Assembly: GCA_017303735.1 (NCBI GenBank)
Contig: JAFLCF010000003.1
Location: forward strand, 1-64,000
Direction: 5' to 3'
Length of the DNA stretch: 64,000 nucleotides
DNA from: Anaerolineae bacterium
Lineage (GTDB): Bacteria > Chloroflexota > Anaerolineae > Anaerolineales > Villigracilaceae
The notes beneath the pieces were generated by a model that was given only the letters and a program-made list of their open reading frames with translations, was not told where the DNA came from and searched no databases. The translations under genes were made by a program, and so were the position numbers. Of this stretch, positions 53,093 to 61,436 are shown one piece after another; positions within the stretch are counted from its first letter, which is position 1, and each line of letters starts with the position of its first letter.

Positions 53093-53626
53093 TTAGTTCT
53101 CCTCAGTCACGAGCACTTTACCAACCATTGTGTGATGGCCGACAAAGCAGTATTCATTACAAACGATGGTAAATTCACCCGAACTGGTGGGTGTAATGGT
53201 TGCAACATAGTCATACCCGGGGATTACCTGGAGGTTGATATTGACCGGTTGAAGGGAGAACCCGTGCTGCAAATCCAGCGAGGAGATATGCAGGCGGTAT
53301 TCCTCTCCCTTTTCAAGTTGCAAGACGGGATACCACTGCCAGGTGCTGGCTCGCAAATAGACATCGCTGCCGGGGGGCGCCGCCACGATCGGGAAGCCCG
53401 TCGCTTCATCCTTGCCGACAGTGTACTGCTCGACAAAAGCATTAACCTTTGCCCCATAATCGGCAGGCGTGGTTTTGTAGGTTTCAGTGGGCACATTTTG
53501 CTTGCCATAGTAATACCAAAGAGGCATCATGACTGTAAGGAAAACACACCAAACAAATGCAACGGTGAGCCAGCTCTTCTCCATGCGACCCATGGGCTTC
53601 CACCAATTTTTTTCAGGTGCTAACAT
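53093..53626 (-). CDS. Heme-copper subunit II with CuA site
   Basis: A 177-residue protein: N-terminal helix (about 18-40) and a cupredoxin domain. The CuA ligands are complete: His in SSLDLQHGF and Cys156, Cys160, His164, Met167 in CNEYCFVGHHTM. It accepts electrons from an extracytoplasmic cytochrome c or cupredoxin for subunit I. The ribosome site of subunit I lies in its last codons. Confidence 0.9.
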   Translation of the reverse strand: MLAPEKNWWKPMGRMEKSWLTVAFVWCVFLTVMMPLWYYYGKQNVPTETYKTTPADYGAKVNAFVEQYTVGKDEATGFPIVAAPPGSDVYLRASTWQWYPVLQLEKGEEYRLHISSLDLQHGFSLQPVNINLQVIPGYDYVATITPTSSGEFTIVCNEYCFVGHHTMVGKVLVTEEN

Positions 53627-53649
53627 AATTCATTCTCCAATTTAATTAT

Positions 53650-53802
53650 TTATGGTGCCAAAGGTACATTTAGCAGGTCGATAATTCCCCACACGTTGTA
53701 GATCAATGTACTGATCAACAAGGACAACACAAACAACAGCCAGATGTTGTCAAAGAGCTTTTGACCGGGGTGCTGAGGTTCTTCCTTTTCTTTGTCGGAC
53801 AT
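53650..53802 (-). CDS. Small single-helix subunit of the heme-copper complex
   Basis: From the ATG at 53802 (GAGGAGAA ribosome site) a 50-residue protein: charged start MSDKEKEEPQHPGQKLFDNIW and one helix (LLFVLSLLISTLIYNVWGII). It resembles in layout the single-helix accessory subunits of B-family enzymes. First gene of the operon, 23 bases before subunit II. Confidence 0.7.
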   Translation of the reverse strand: MSDKEKEEPQHPGQKLFDNIWLLFVLSLLISTLIYNVWGIIDLLNVPLAP

Positions 53803-53861
53803 GGCGATTCTCCTCATGAAAGTTAGATGAAACACTTAGGATTTCAACGCTCATGTTACTG

Positions 53862-53889
53862 TAAATACCCCGATTAGAGTATTTGTCAA
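53862..53889 (-). promoter_or_regulatory. Promoter of the NO reductase-like operon with a spacer palindrome
   Basis: Minus-strand TTGACA (53884-53889), 16 bases, TATTTA (53862-53867). Positions 53864-53883 form a near-palindrome, AATACCCCGATTAGAGTATT (AATACYCY arms), covering spacer and -10, a place for a repressor or a DNA-twisting activator. Confidence 0.6.
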
Positions 53890-53906
53890 CCGTAACAATT
53901 GGAATG

Positions 53907-53938
53907 AAAAAAGAGTGATTTTCGAATCACTCTTTTTT
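53907..53938. terminator. Bidirectional terminator with TTCG loop
   Basis: AAAAAAGAGTGATT, loop TTCG, AATCACTCTTTTTT. It ends the cassette B NarL-like gene; near copy at 29757-29788. Confidence 0.88.
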
Positions 53939-53962
53939 CATAAAAGAATTAGTTCTTTTTTG

Positions 53963-54619
53963 TTACAACAACCCTTTGCTTTGGGCTAGTTTGGCTGCCT
54001 CTCTACGGGAGTTGACCCTCAACTTGGAAAGGATATTGCGAATGTGGGTCTTGACTGTATTCAGACTGACTGTTAATTTTTCAGCCACATCCCTGTCCGA
54101 TGCGCCTTTGGCAACCAGAGACAGCACTTCCAGTTCACGTTCCGTCAATGAGTTATCTTCGTTCGGTCTTTCAACATCTCTTTCCTGATTCAAACTCATA
54201 CGCCGAAACTCAGCGAGCACCCGTCCTGCAAGCGATGGTGTAATGGCAGCCTCACCATGCATGGCGCTGTGCAGCATTTCCAGCATTTTATGTGAGCGGA
54301 TATCTTTTAATAAATATCCCTGTGCGCCGCTTTTTAGTGCTTCGAATAATTTTTCATCATCATCACGGACGGTCAGCACAACAATGGTCGTATCGGGCAG
54401 GGATTGTTTGATCTGGCGTGTCGCCTCCAACCCATCCATAGTTGACATTTGAATATCCATCAGGATCAAATCCGGTTTCAATTCCTGTGCTTTAATCACT
54501 GCTTCCAACCCGTCATTTGCATTTCCCACAACTTCCATATCCGGCTGCGAGCCTATGATCACCTCCAACCCTTCGCGAAACAAGGCGTGATCGTCCACCA
54601 ATAAAACGCGTATTTTCTT
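53963..54619 (-). CDS. NarL-family response regulator, cassette B
   Basis: From the ATG at 54619 a 218-residue regulator: receiver (Asp10, phospho-Asp56 in LILMDIQMSTMDG) and NarL-type HTH ([36 protein letters not shown]). A GTG at 54634 is possible but overlaps the AAGGAG ribosome site. It is 11 bases after the kinase stop. It is a diverged duplicate of 29870-30520 and may bind overlapping sites. Confidence 0.92.
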   Translation of the reverse strand, partial: KKIRVLLVDDHALFREGLEVIIGSQPDMEVVGNANDGLEAVIKAQELKPDLILMDIQMSTMDGLEATRQIKQSLPDTTIVVLTVRDDDEKLFEALKSGAQGYLLKDIRSHKMLEMLHSAMHGEAAITPSLAGRVLAEFRRMSLNQERDVERPNEDNSLTERELEVLSLVAKGASDRDVAEKLTVSLNTVKTHIRNILSKLRVNSRREAAKLAQSKGLL

Positions 54620-54630
54620 CATTTGAAAAT

Positions 54631-56559
54631 TCACTCCTTGTTATTCGAAGGGAATGACAAGATGACCTGCGTTCCCGACCCGGGCGTCGATTTGATCTCA
54701 AGCTGCCCGCTAATTTGCAGCGCCCTTGCATTCATGATCTGCAATCCAAAATGTCCATTCGGGCTGGGCTGGGAGGAATCAAACCCCTTTCCGTTGTCTT
54801 CGATCAGCAACACATGATCGCGATCTCTTTTGGTAAATTGCATAATGACCTTGCTTGGGTGCGCATGGGTGATCGCATTGGTTAATGCTTCACGCGCCAC
54901 ATGAACAACCTGCTCATTTACTTGCGGCGGGCAATTGCATGGAGACGAAACATCACACCTCCACTCAATGAGGGCATTATTTTGGGATGAAAAATCATTC
55001 GCCACATCCTGCAACTGATCACAAAGGTCAGAATTGATCGGGTTTTCATCCATCAGCGTATTAATGGCTTTGCGCACATTTCCAGTGGCTTTTTCGATGG
55101 TCTCGCGGGTCAGATGCAATCTTTCCATTGCCGCCTGATCCTTTCCACCGGAAAGTAATTCAAGCACCTGATCGGTCATCAATCCCAGATAACTAAAGGT
55201 CTGCCCCAACCCATCGTGCATATCTGCCGCGATACGGCGGCGCTCTTCGAGGGCGGCAATTCGCTCTGCCTGTTCGTACAAACGGGCATTTTCAAGGGCA
55301 ATTGCGGCTGTATTTGCAAGTTTTGTGAGCAAATCGGTGGATTCATCGCCAAATCGTTGCGTACTGGTACTGCCTACACATAACGCGCCAATGATCTGAT
55401 CATTGCTTCGTAAGGGAGCAGCCATATGACTGCTGCGGTATTTTCCAGACAGGATCGAGCAGCCTTCACGGCAAGTATCGATACCGCAAACCACAGCCTT
55501 ATTGCTGTTTAGAATGGCATCTGTCAGATCGTGTTTTTTTATGATGGTTGTATCATCAACAGCCGCATCTGCATGTCCGCTAAAGGTTTGAAGTTTAAGC
55601 AAAGGCTGATTGGCATCCAACAAGCATAAAAATGAAACATCTCCGTTCAAGAGTTCTTTGGTTTTTTCCGTCACCGAACTTAACACCTGCTGGATATCAA
55701 GGCGCGAAGTGATTTCCTGGCTGACGATATTAAGCGCCTCCAATTCCCGCGTCCGTTGAAAAACCCGTTTTTCCAGTGTGTTATTAAGATCGATCAATTC
55801 CCGTTGGGCAGATTTCAACCCAACACGCATTCCTTCAAAAGATTGAGACAACTTTCGCATCTCTTCGGGACCCTGTACCTGCACTGGCGTTTCCAGATCA
55901 TTCCCGCCCAAATGCGCGGCAACCGCCCCCAATTCCGCCAGAGGTTTTAGCACAGACTGACGCGTCATCCATGCGCCGATGAAGAGCAGCAAAAATGCGC
56001 AGATCAGAAAAATGATTTGAATGGTACGCAAACCATTCAACTTTGCCGTGGAATCCGTCTCATATAATTGAACAACTTGATCAGCTTGCCGGGCAAGGAT
56101 TGCAGACTGCGCTTCAATCTCTTGAATGGCTTCGGAATAACCATTGTCGGTTTGCGCCATGGCTTGAATACCATCAATGGATGCGCGAAATTCCCCCCAG
56201 CTTTGGCGCACTTCACTTAATGCTTCTACAATTTCAGTATTTTTTGTCTCAGGGATGGTAACAAAGCTATCAGGCAGATACATTGTAACTCCGCCATTCT
56301 CAAGCGCGCTGAGCGTCTGATCAAAAGTATTTTCAGCGTCGGTCAGCATGTTCCCAGCATCGTCCCCGTTGCCCTGCTCCCCAATGGCAAGCCGAACCAT
56401 CAGTTGAACCAGCATCCTTTGCCGCCCGGCAAGGTTAATGATCAGAGCGTCATTCTGTTGAGTCTTGACACCCCAAAAGGTTGCACCAACCGAAGTGAGC
56501 ACAAGCAAAACAAATGTAATAAATAAAGCGCTCAATCTGCTTTGAAGACTCTTTAACAT
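54631..56559 (-). CDS. NarX-like sensor histidine kinase, cassette B
   Basis: A 642-residue kinase with the same order as the cassette A protein: helix 1 (about 11-30), PilJ/NarX-like sensor (INLAGRQRMLVQLM), helix 2 (about 180-197), HAMP, GAF (about 290-430), His448 in AADMHDGLGQTFSYLG, HATPase end (IEDNGKGFD, GSGTQVILSF). Cys358, Cys363 and Cys367 (CGIDTCREGC) match the cassette A cysteines. Divergent from the NnrS-like gene at 56674. Confidence 0.9.
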   Translation of the reverse strand: MLKSLQSRLSALFITFVLLVLTSVGATFWGVKTQQNDALIINLAGRQRMLVQLMVRLAIGEQGNGDDAGNMLTDAENTFDQTLSALENGGVTMYLPDSFVTIPETKNTEIVEALSEVRQSWGEFRASIDGIQAMAQTDNGYSEAIQEIEAQSAILARQADQVVQLYETDSTAKLNGLRTIQIIFLICAFLLLFIGAWMTRQSVLKPLAELGAVAAHLGGNDLETPVQVQGPEEMRKLSQSFEGMRVGLKSAQRELIDLNNTLEKRVFQRTRELEALNIVSQEITSRLDIQQVLSSVTEKTKELLNGDVSFLCLLDANQPLLKLQTFSGHADAAVDDTTIIKKHDLTDAILNSNKAVVCGIDTCREGCSILSGKYRSSHMAAPLRSNDQIIGALCVGSTSTQRFGDESTDLLTKLANTAAIALENARLYEQAERIAALEERRRIAADMHDGLGQTFSYLGLMTDQVLELLSGGKDQAAMERLHLTRETIEKATGNVRKAINTLMDENPINSDLCDQLQDVANDFSSQNNALIEWRCDVSSPCNCPPQVNEQVVHVAREALTNAITHAHPSKVIMQFTKRDRDHVLLIEDNGKGFDSSQPSPNGHFGLQIMNARALQISGQLEIKSTPGSGTQVILSFPSNNKE

Positions 56560-56673
56560 GACTACCTTATCAATGCGCCATTATACAGGCACAGATTCAA
56601 AATTATACCTCCAAGACATATTACACCAAACGTATGATTTTATAAATGAGCAACACACGGTAGAATGGAAGTC

Positions 56674-57759
56674 ATGAAGTCACTTCCCAATCATTCCCCA
56701 CTTCCGTTTCTAATTCTTGCCATCCTCGCATTACTCGCCGCACTTTGGGCAGGGCTGATGCGGCTCGGCTGGCAATTGCCTGCACTCACTCCGTCCCTCG
56801 CTATCCTGCATGGTCCGCTCATGATCTCTGGATTTTTAGGGACACTTATCACTTTGGAACGTGCTGTCGCCATGAAACAAAAGTGGATGTATCTGCCCCC
56901 GCTTCTTTCTGGACTGGGTTGGTTGGTCGCCGCCATTCTGCCGAATCTGCCCGTTGGCATGATCCTCCTAACCCTTGCCAGCCTCGGCGGAGTCGCCATT
57001 CTAAGTGAGATCGTCCGCCGCGAATTTGCCTTGCACACAGTGACGATGTATCTCGGCGCACTCGCCTGGCTGACGGGCAATCTCTTATGGATGTTCGGCT
57101 GGCAAATTTATCAGGTTGTCTTTTTGTGGATGGCTTTCCTCGTGCTGACCATTGCAGGTGAAAGACTCGAACTCAGCCGCGTCCTACGTCCCACACAAAT
57201 GCAGCAAACGCTCTTTGGGGCAATCATTGCCATTTTCATCACAGGCATTACCACCGCCCTATTCAACCTGCAACTCGGCACGCGCCTAAGCGGACTTGGC
57301 TTAATCCTGCTCCTACTCTGGTCACTGCGTAATGACATTGCCTGGCGAAATCTTAAGCACAAACTTCCGCTCACCCGCTATATTGCCTGGTGCCTCGCAT
57401 TCGGGTTGCTATGGCTTGGCATCGGCGGGGCATTAAGCATCGTGTTTGGCGCGCAGGTCGCAGGTCCAAGATATGATGCGGTTTTGCACGTCGTCTTCGT
57501 GGGTTTTGTCATTTCGATGATCTTCGGTCATGCGCCCATCATCTTCCCCGCTATCCTCGGCGTGCCGATCAATTTTCACCCCGCCTTTTATGCACATCTC
57601 TTTTTATTACATGCTTCGCTTACGTTGCGCGTGATCGCCGATTATGCCAACTGGCATACCCTGCGCATGTGGGGCGGAGTGTTGAACGAGGTTGCAATTT
57701 TGCTGTTCATCGGTATGACGGTTCTATCTATTCGAAAAAACTTATCCATGAAAGGATGA
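56674..57759 (+). CDS. NnrS-like membrane protein, cassette B only
   Basis: A protein of about 361 residues with some eleven to twelve helices. SLAILHGPLMISGFLGTLITLERAVAM and IFGHAPIIFPAILGVPINFHPAFYAHLFLLH are NnrS-type His-bearing segments, continuous over helix boundaries. NnrS lowers nitrosative damage in denitrifiers. Two in-frame ATGs lie at 56665 and 56674; a TAGAAT at 56661-56666 overlaps the first, so the second fits a leaderless start better. The Crp-family gene starts three bases after its stop. Confidence 0.8.
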   Translation: MKSLPNHSPLPFLILAILALLAALWAGLMRLGWQLPALTPSLAILHGPLMISGFLGTLITLERAVAMKQKWMYLPPLLSGLGWLVAAILPNLPVGMILLTLASLGGVAILSEIVRREFALHTVTMYLGALAWLTGNLLWMFGWQIYQVVFLWMAFLVLTIAGERLELSRVLRPTQMQQTLFGAIIAIFITGITTALFNLQLGTRLSGLGLILLLLWSLRNDIAWRNLKHKLPLTRYIAWCLAFGLLWLGIGGALSIVFGAQVAGPRYDAVLHVVFVGFVISMIFGHAPIIFPAILGVPINFHPAFYAHLFLLHASLTLRVIADYANWHTLRMWGGVLNEVAILLFIGMTVLSIRKNLSMKG

Positions 57760-57762
57760 GAT

Positions 57763-58446
57763 ATGCAAACCGATATCCTTCTTAAGCGACTACAAACCTT
57801 CGAGTTCCTGCGTGGGCTTGAGCATGAGACGTTGGTTGTATTGGCAAAAAGTGCAGTATGGAAAATATTTGCGCCTGATGCCATAGTATTTTGGGAAGGG
57901 GATACGGAAACCAATTTATATTATCTACAATACGGCTCTTTGAAAGTATTGAAGACTTCACCTGATGGGCGTGAACAGGTTCTGCGTTTTCTTGATGCGG
58001 GTGAAATATTTAATGAGATCGGCGTGTTTGCGAAGCGGGCAAATCCTGCCACTGCGATCGCTTTGGAAGAATCAGGAATCTGGTTACTGCCGCGACAGGC
58101 TTTGGAAGATGTCTTGTTGGCACATCCGCGCACGGCATTGCAGATCATGGAAAGTATGGCAGATCGTTTCATCAGCCTAGTGGCGTTGACAGCAGATCTG
58201 TCTCTACGAACAGTGGAAGCGCGCTTCGCAAAACTTTTATTGGAGCAAGCCGAAGGGGATATGATCGAACGTCGCCGGTGGACAAATCAAACAGAAATGG
58301 CGGCACATCTCGGCACAGTGTCAGATGTATTAAGCCGCGTCATCCGTGAACTGACGAAGGCAGGCTTGATCGAAATAGATAAGCATCACATTCATATTTT
58401 AGATCGTGCGGGTTTGGCGGAGCGGACAATGAGTAAGGGTAAATAA
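57763..58446 (+). CDS. Crp-family regulator, cassette B
   Basis: A 227-residue near twin of the product at 32542: same FWEGDTETNLYYLQYGSLKVL roll and same DNA-reading segment (RRWTNQTEMAAHLGTVSDVLSRVIREL). The HTH is almost unchanged while the sensor part has drifted, so both probably bind the same DNA sites and differ in signal or timing. AAAGGATGAG ribosome site; overlaps the NnrS-like operon. Confidence 0.9.
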   Translation: MQTDILLKRLQTFEFLRGLEHETLVVLAKSAVWKIFAPDAIVFWEGDTETNLYYLQYGSLKVLKTSPDGREQVLRFLDAGEIFNEIGVFAKRANPATAIALEESGIWLLPRQALEDVLLAHPRTALQIMESMADRFISLVALTADLSLRTVEARFAKLLLEQAEGDMIERRRWTNQTEMAAHLGTVSDVLSRVIRELTKAGLIEIDKHHIHILDRAGLAERTMSKGK

Positions 58447-58453
58447 AAGATTG

Positions 58454-58482
58454 GGTTGAAAAACCCGACAAAAGTCGGGGTG
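58454..58482 (+). promoter_or_regulatory. Tandem hairpin leader of the cassette B cupin
   Basis: Same GGGTT-GAAA-AACCC and CCCGAC-AAAA-GTCGGG pair as at 35669, in the 85 bases between the Crp and cupin genes. Here the Crp gene lies directly upstream, the likely ancestral order. Confidence 0.5.
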
Positions 58483-58531
58483 TGAAGCGGGGGAGTCCAT
58501 TAAAGTCAGGGCATATCAAAAAGGAGACGAT

Positions 58532-58843
58532 ATGCCCGACATCTATTTTTCAGACACAAAATCAAAAGCCGTCTTTTCGGCAGAAGGTCCCAAGCCGCAA
58601 TTCCTGTTCGATACGCCGCAGTTCAAGGCGCTGGTCGTTGGGTTGGAGGCGGGTGGGCAGATTCCATATCACCCTGGCGAGGCAGCGATGTATCACTTCC
58701 TCGAAGGCGAAGGCTTGATGACCGTCAATGATGAAAGCTTCGCCATCAAACCCGGTGTGACCGTCATTGTGCCGAGCGGCGCAAAACGCGGCATGAATGC
58801 GAAGACGCGTGTGGTCTTTTTAGGCTCGAAAGGGGAAAAATAA
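58532..58843 (+). CDS. Single-domain cupin, cassette B
   Basis: A 103-residue cupin that differs from the cassette A copy at only a few residues (Pro2, Ala18 and Ile78 are examples). Such high identity, compared with the more diverged kinases, suggests either strong constraint or recent gene conversion. AAAGGAG ribosome site. Confidence 0.82.
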   Translation: MPDIYFSDTKSKAVFSAEGPKPQFLFDTPQFKALVVGLEAGGQIPYHPGEAAMYHFLEGEGLMTVNDESFAIKPGVTVIVPSGAKRGMNAKTRVVFLGSKGEK

Positions 58844-58847
58844 GATC

Positions 58848-59378
58848 ATGAATCAAACCTTGAACAAACGTTACCACCCATTGCAGGTTACTTTGCACTG
58901 GTTTGTGGTTTTACTGGTTATTGCCGCCTTTGTCATTGGTAAATCCATGAGCGGACAACCCAATGACGACGCCAAAACCACCCCATTGGCATTGCACATG
59001 GCAGTGGGCATCATTACATTCCTGGTCATTGTCTATCGGTTTTTAATGCGCCAACGACTACCTAAACCCGAACATATTACAGCTGGAAACCCTTTCTTCG
59101 ATTGGATTGGCAGGGCGGTCCACTATGCTTTATATCTGCTAGTCTTCTTAATGGCGATCAGTGGTGTGTCGCTTTCCATTCAGGCTGAACTTGCCCCAAT
59201 TGTATTTGGAGGATCTGGAACCCTTCCCGCGGATTTCTTCGATTTCACAGCGCGGATGCTGCATGGCTTTATTGGCCCCGCATTGGTGTTGACCATACTA
59301 TTGCATGTCGGCGCGGCGTTCTATCATCAATTCATGCTCAAGAATAATTTGCTGTCGCGCATGTGGTATGGAAAATAA
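58848..59378 (+). CDS. Cytochrome b561-type membrane protein, cassette B
   Basis: A 176-residue four-helix cytochrome b with the same heme His as the cassette A protein (KRYHPLQVTLHW, ALHMAVGIITF, RAVHYALYLLVF, LLHVGAAFYHQF). No cytochrome c follows; the HVHGN protein comes next. Its electron partner may therefore be the cassette A or nar-linked cytochrome c. Confidence 0.9.
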   Translation: MNQTLNKRYHPLQVTLHWFVVLLVIAAFVIGKSMSGQPNDDAKTTPLALHMAVGIITFLVIVYRFLMRQRLPKPEHITAGNPFFDWIGRAVHYALYLLVFLMAISGVSLSIQAELAPIVFGGSGTLPADFFDFTARMLHGFIGPALVLTILLHVGAAFYHQFMLKNNLLSRMWYGK

Positions 59379-59400
59379 CGCGCGCAAAAAGGAAAATGCT

Positions 59401-59829
59401 ATGAAAACAACAATCGGTAAGTGGAATATCGGCGTGGGACTGTGGGTGATGGCGTCCTTCATGATCTATGGCTTTATCCTGATCTACCTGCGGGATTTCG
59501 CCCCCGGCAAGGAAGCCTGGATCGAATTGTACAACACGGGCGCACATTTTGAAGCGCGGCTGGCACATGTGCATGGCAATCTGTTTTCGCTGCTTAACAT
59601 TGTCTTCGGCTTTCTGCTGATCAAGCTGCAACTGAAAGATAACCTCGCCAGGTGGGCTTCGTGGCTCGCGCTGGCAGGTTTACTCATGCCGCTTGGTATT
59701 TTGGGTGAAGTATACCTAGGCTTGCCTTATTACCTTGTGCTGGTGGGCGGGCTTTCCATCTTCCTCGCCACAGTACTACTTGGTGTGGCAGTTGTCCAAA
59801 TGAAAAATGAAACCAAAGGAGAAAAATAA
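59401..59829 (+). CDS. Four-helix membrane protein with HVHGN motif, cassette B
   Basis: A 142-residue copy of the protein at 38210, nearly identical (for example Ile24-Leu25 for Val24-Leu25). The start at 59401 has an AAAAAGGAAAA ribosome site. The stop overlaps the next gene's ATG by one base, which couples the pair and supports a complex. Confidence 0.75.
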   Translation: MKTTIGKWNIGVGLWVMASFMIYGFILIYLRDFAPGKEAWIELYNTGAHFEARLAHVHGNLFSLLNIVFGFLLIKLQLKDNLARWASWLALAGLLMPLGILGEVYLGLPYYLVLVGGLSIFLATVLLGVAVVQMKNETKGEK

Positions 59830-61007
59830 TGCCTATTCCATATTTGATCACTACTCTGCTTTTCACGTTCGTTGCACTGTTCATGGCAGCGGACGCCTCG
59901 TTCGTCAGCCTAAACCTGATCGGTGCATTTACCGCCCTGCGCTGGGTACGCGTTCACTTCATCACGTTGGGGTTCGTTTCACAAGTTGTGTTTGGGTTGC
60001 TGCCTTTGCTGATTGCGTCGCTTTCCAAAAAGCCGCGCCCCGCCATGCGCTGGGAAATCTGGCTGACTCTCAATGGCGGTTTTGTTGCTCTCATTGCTGG
60101 GTTCGCCAGTGTCAACCATCCGTTAATTTTTATGGGCGGCACACTGATTTTCGTCGCTGCAACTTTGCTGCTCCTTCAACTTTGGAATGTGCGCGGCGGA
60201 GACGCACCTGCAAGCCTTAAGTTTTACATCACAGGTATCTTTTACCTGCTCGTCGGCATCATTGTCGGCACAGGCTTATGGCTAAACTGGAGCGAAGCGC
60301 TTTATATACAAGTGCCGCTTGAAGTTCACATCCACGCCAACTCGTGGGGCTTCATGTCGCTCGTCTTCGCAGGTCTGCTCGTGGATTTCATCCCGATGGT
60401 CACGGGTCGTCCGCTTGGCAGCGTGAAGGAAGTTTCGCTCATCTTCTGGGGCATGACCCTCGGCGCGCTCGGTCTGGTGATCGGTCCCTGGCTGGGCGGC
60501 AGTCTGCCCCCCACTGTTGCCGGGTTGATCCTGCACATATCCGCGACAGTTTGGCTGGTGGTGTTGATGGCGCGCGCGCTCAAAGCCAGTGGGCATTTGG
60601 ATCACGCTGGCGGCTGGCACCTGCTTGCTTCCTATGCATGGATCTTGCTGCCCGTGATGACCGCGCCATTGATCTTGCTTGGATACACCGCAGGGCCACC
60701 CATTGAATCGACTGCGCCTCAAGCCTTAATTTATGGCTGGGTGCTGCAATTTGGCATTGCCCTCGTCCCGTACATTGCGCGCAAATACTTCCTCAAGGAA
60801 GCGAATCCCCAACTCGGCGGTTCATGGTTGAGTATTGCCGCTGTCGCCATGGGTAGCATCTTCGTATGGGTGAGTATCTTCCTCATCCCGATGCGAGGTG
60901 TGTTGTATGGCATCGGCTTCGTACTTTATGCGCTGGCATTACTTCAGCCCGTCAAGGAACTTTTCCAGATCACGCGTGACGGTCTAAATAAACACGAGAT
61001 GGCATAG
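59829..61007 (+). CDS. NnrS/CcoN-like polytopic membrane protein, cassette B
   Basis: A 392-residue copy of the protein at 38640 with the same His-bearing segments (RWVRVHFITLGFVSQVVFGLLP; PLEVHIHANSWGFMSLVFAG; GHLDHAGGWHLLASYAWILLP). Differences are conservative, so both are probably functional. Overlaps the HVHGN gene by one base. Confidence 0.75.
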   Translation: MPIPYLITTLLFTFVALFMAADASFVSLNLIGAFTALRWVRVHFITLGFVSQVVFGLLPLLIASLSKKPRPAMRWEIWLTLNGGFVALIAGFASVNHPLIFMGGTLIFVAATLLLLQLWNVRGGDAPASLKFYITGIFYLLVGIIVGTGLWLNWSEALYIQVPLEVHIHANSWGFMSLVFAGLLVDFIPMVTGRPLGSVKEVSLIFWGMTLGALGLVIGPWLGGSLPPTVAGLILHISATVWLVVLMARALKASGHLDHAGGWHLLASYAWILLPVMTAPLILLGYTAGPPIESTAPQALIYGWVLQFGIALVPYIARKYFLKEANPQLGGSWLSIAAVAMGSIFVWVSIFLIPMRGVLYGIGFVLYALALLQPVKELFQITRDGLNKHEMA

Positions 61008-61018
61008 ACGAATGGTGT

Positions 61019-61042
61019 GGGTCACGGTGAAAACCGTGACCC
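61019..61042 (+). promoter_or_regulatory. Perfect hairpin before the last cassette B gene
   Basis: GGGTCACGGT, loop GAAA, ACCGTGACCC: ten base pairs closed by a GNRA tetraloop, 22 bases before the GTG start. It lacks a T run, so a role in RNA stability or translation is likelier than termination. Confidence 0.6.
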
Positions 61043-61064
61043 GTATACTAAAAGGAAAACAAGC

Positions 61065-61436
61065 GTGTCCTTAAATCAAATTGCATCGCTACTTGCATTC
61101 CTTGTCGGCATAATGTCAATCGTCGCAGGTGGAAAAGCCATGCAAGGCTGGAACCCAGGATACAACATCCTTTCTTGGCTACCCGTCTATAACTTTGTGA
61201 TGGGACTTCTCACGCTGATCCCTGCCGTTTTATTATGGATCAACCATCGTCTCAGGCTGGCAGCTTCGATCGCAACGTTCGGCGTCCATACGCTTGTATT
61301 ACTGCTTCTGCTCATCGCTTTCCGTGACCAGGTTGCGATCCAAAGCATTGCCGCCATGATCTTCCGGTTGGCAGTGTGGATCATAATCCTGATATTGTTG
61401 TCCTTTCGGTTAAAAGCAGCTCTGTCAGTTTCATAG
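61065..61436 (+). CDS. Small membrane protein, cassette B
   Basis: A 123-residue copy of the protein at 39875, read from GTG 61065 because the ribosome site (AAAGGAAAA) and the alignment to the ATG of the other copy both point there; the upstream ATG at 61017 lies in the hairpin. A frameshifted end adds FRLKAALSVS. Three or four helices; function unknown. Confidence 0.7.
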   Translation: MSLNQIASLLAFLVGIMSIVAGGKAMQGWNPGYNILSWLPVYNFVMGLLTLIPAVLLWINHRLRLAASIATFGVHTLVLLLLLIAFRDQVAIQSIAAMIFRLAVWIIILILLSFRLKAALSVS

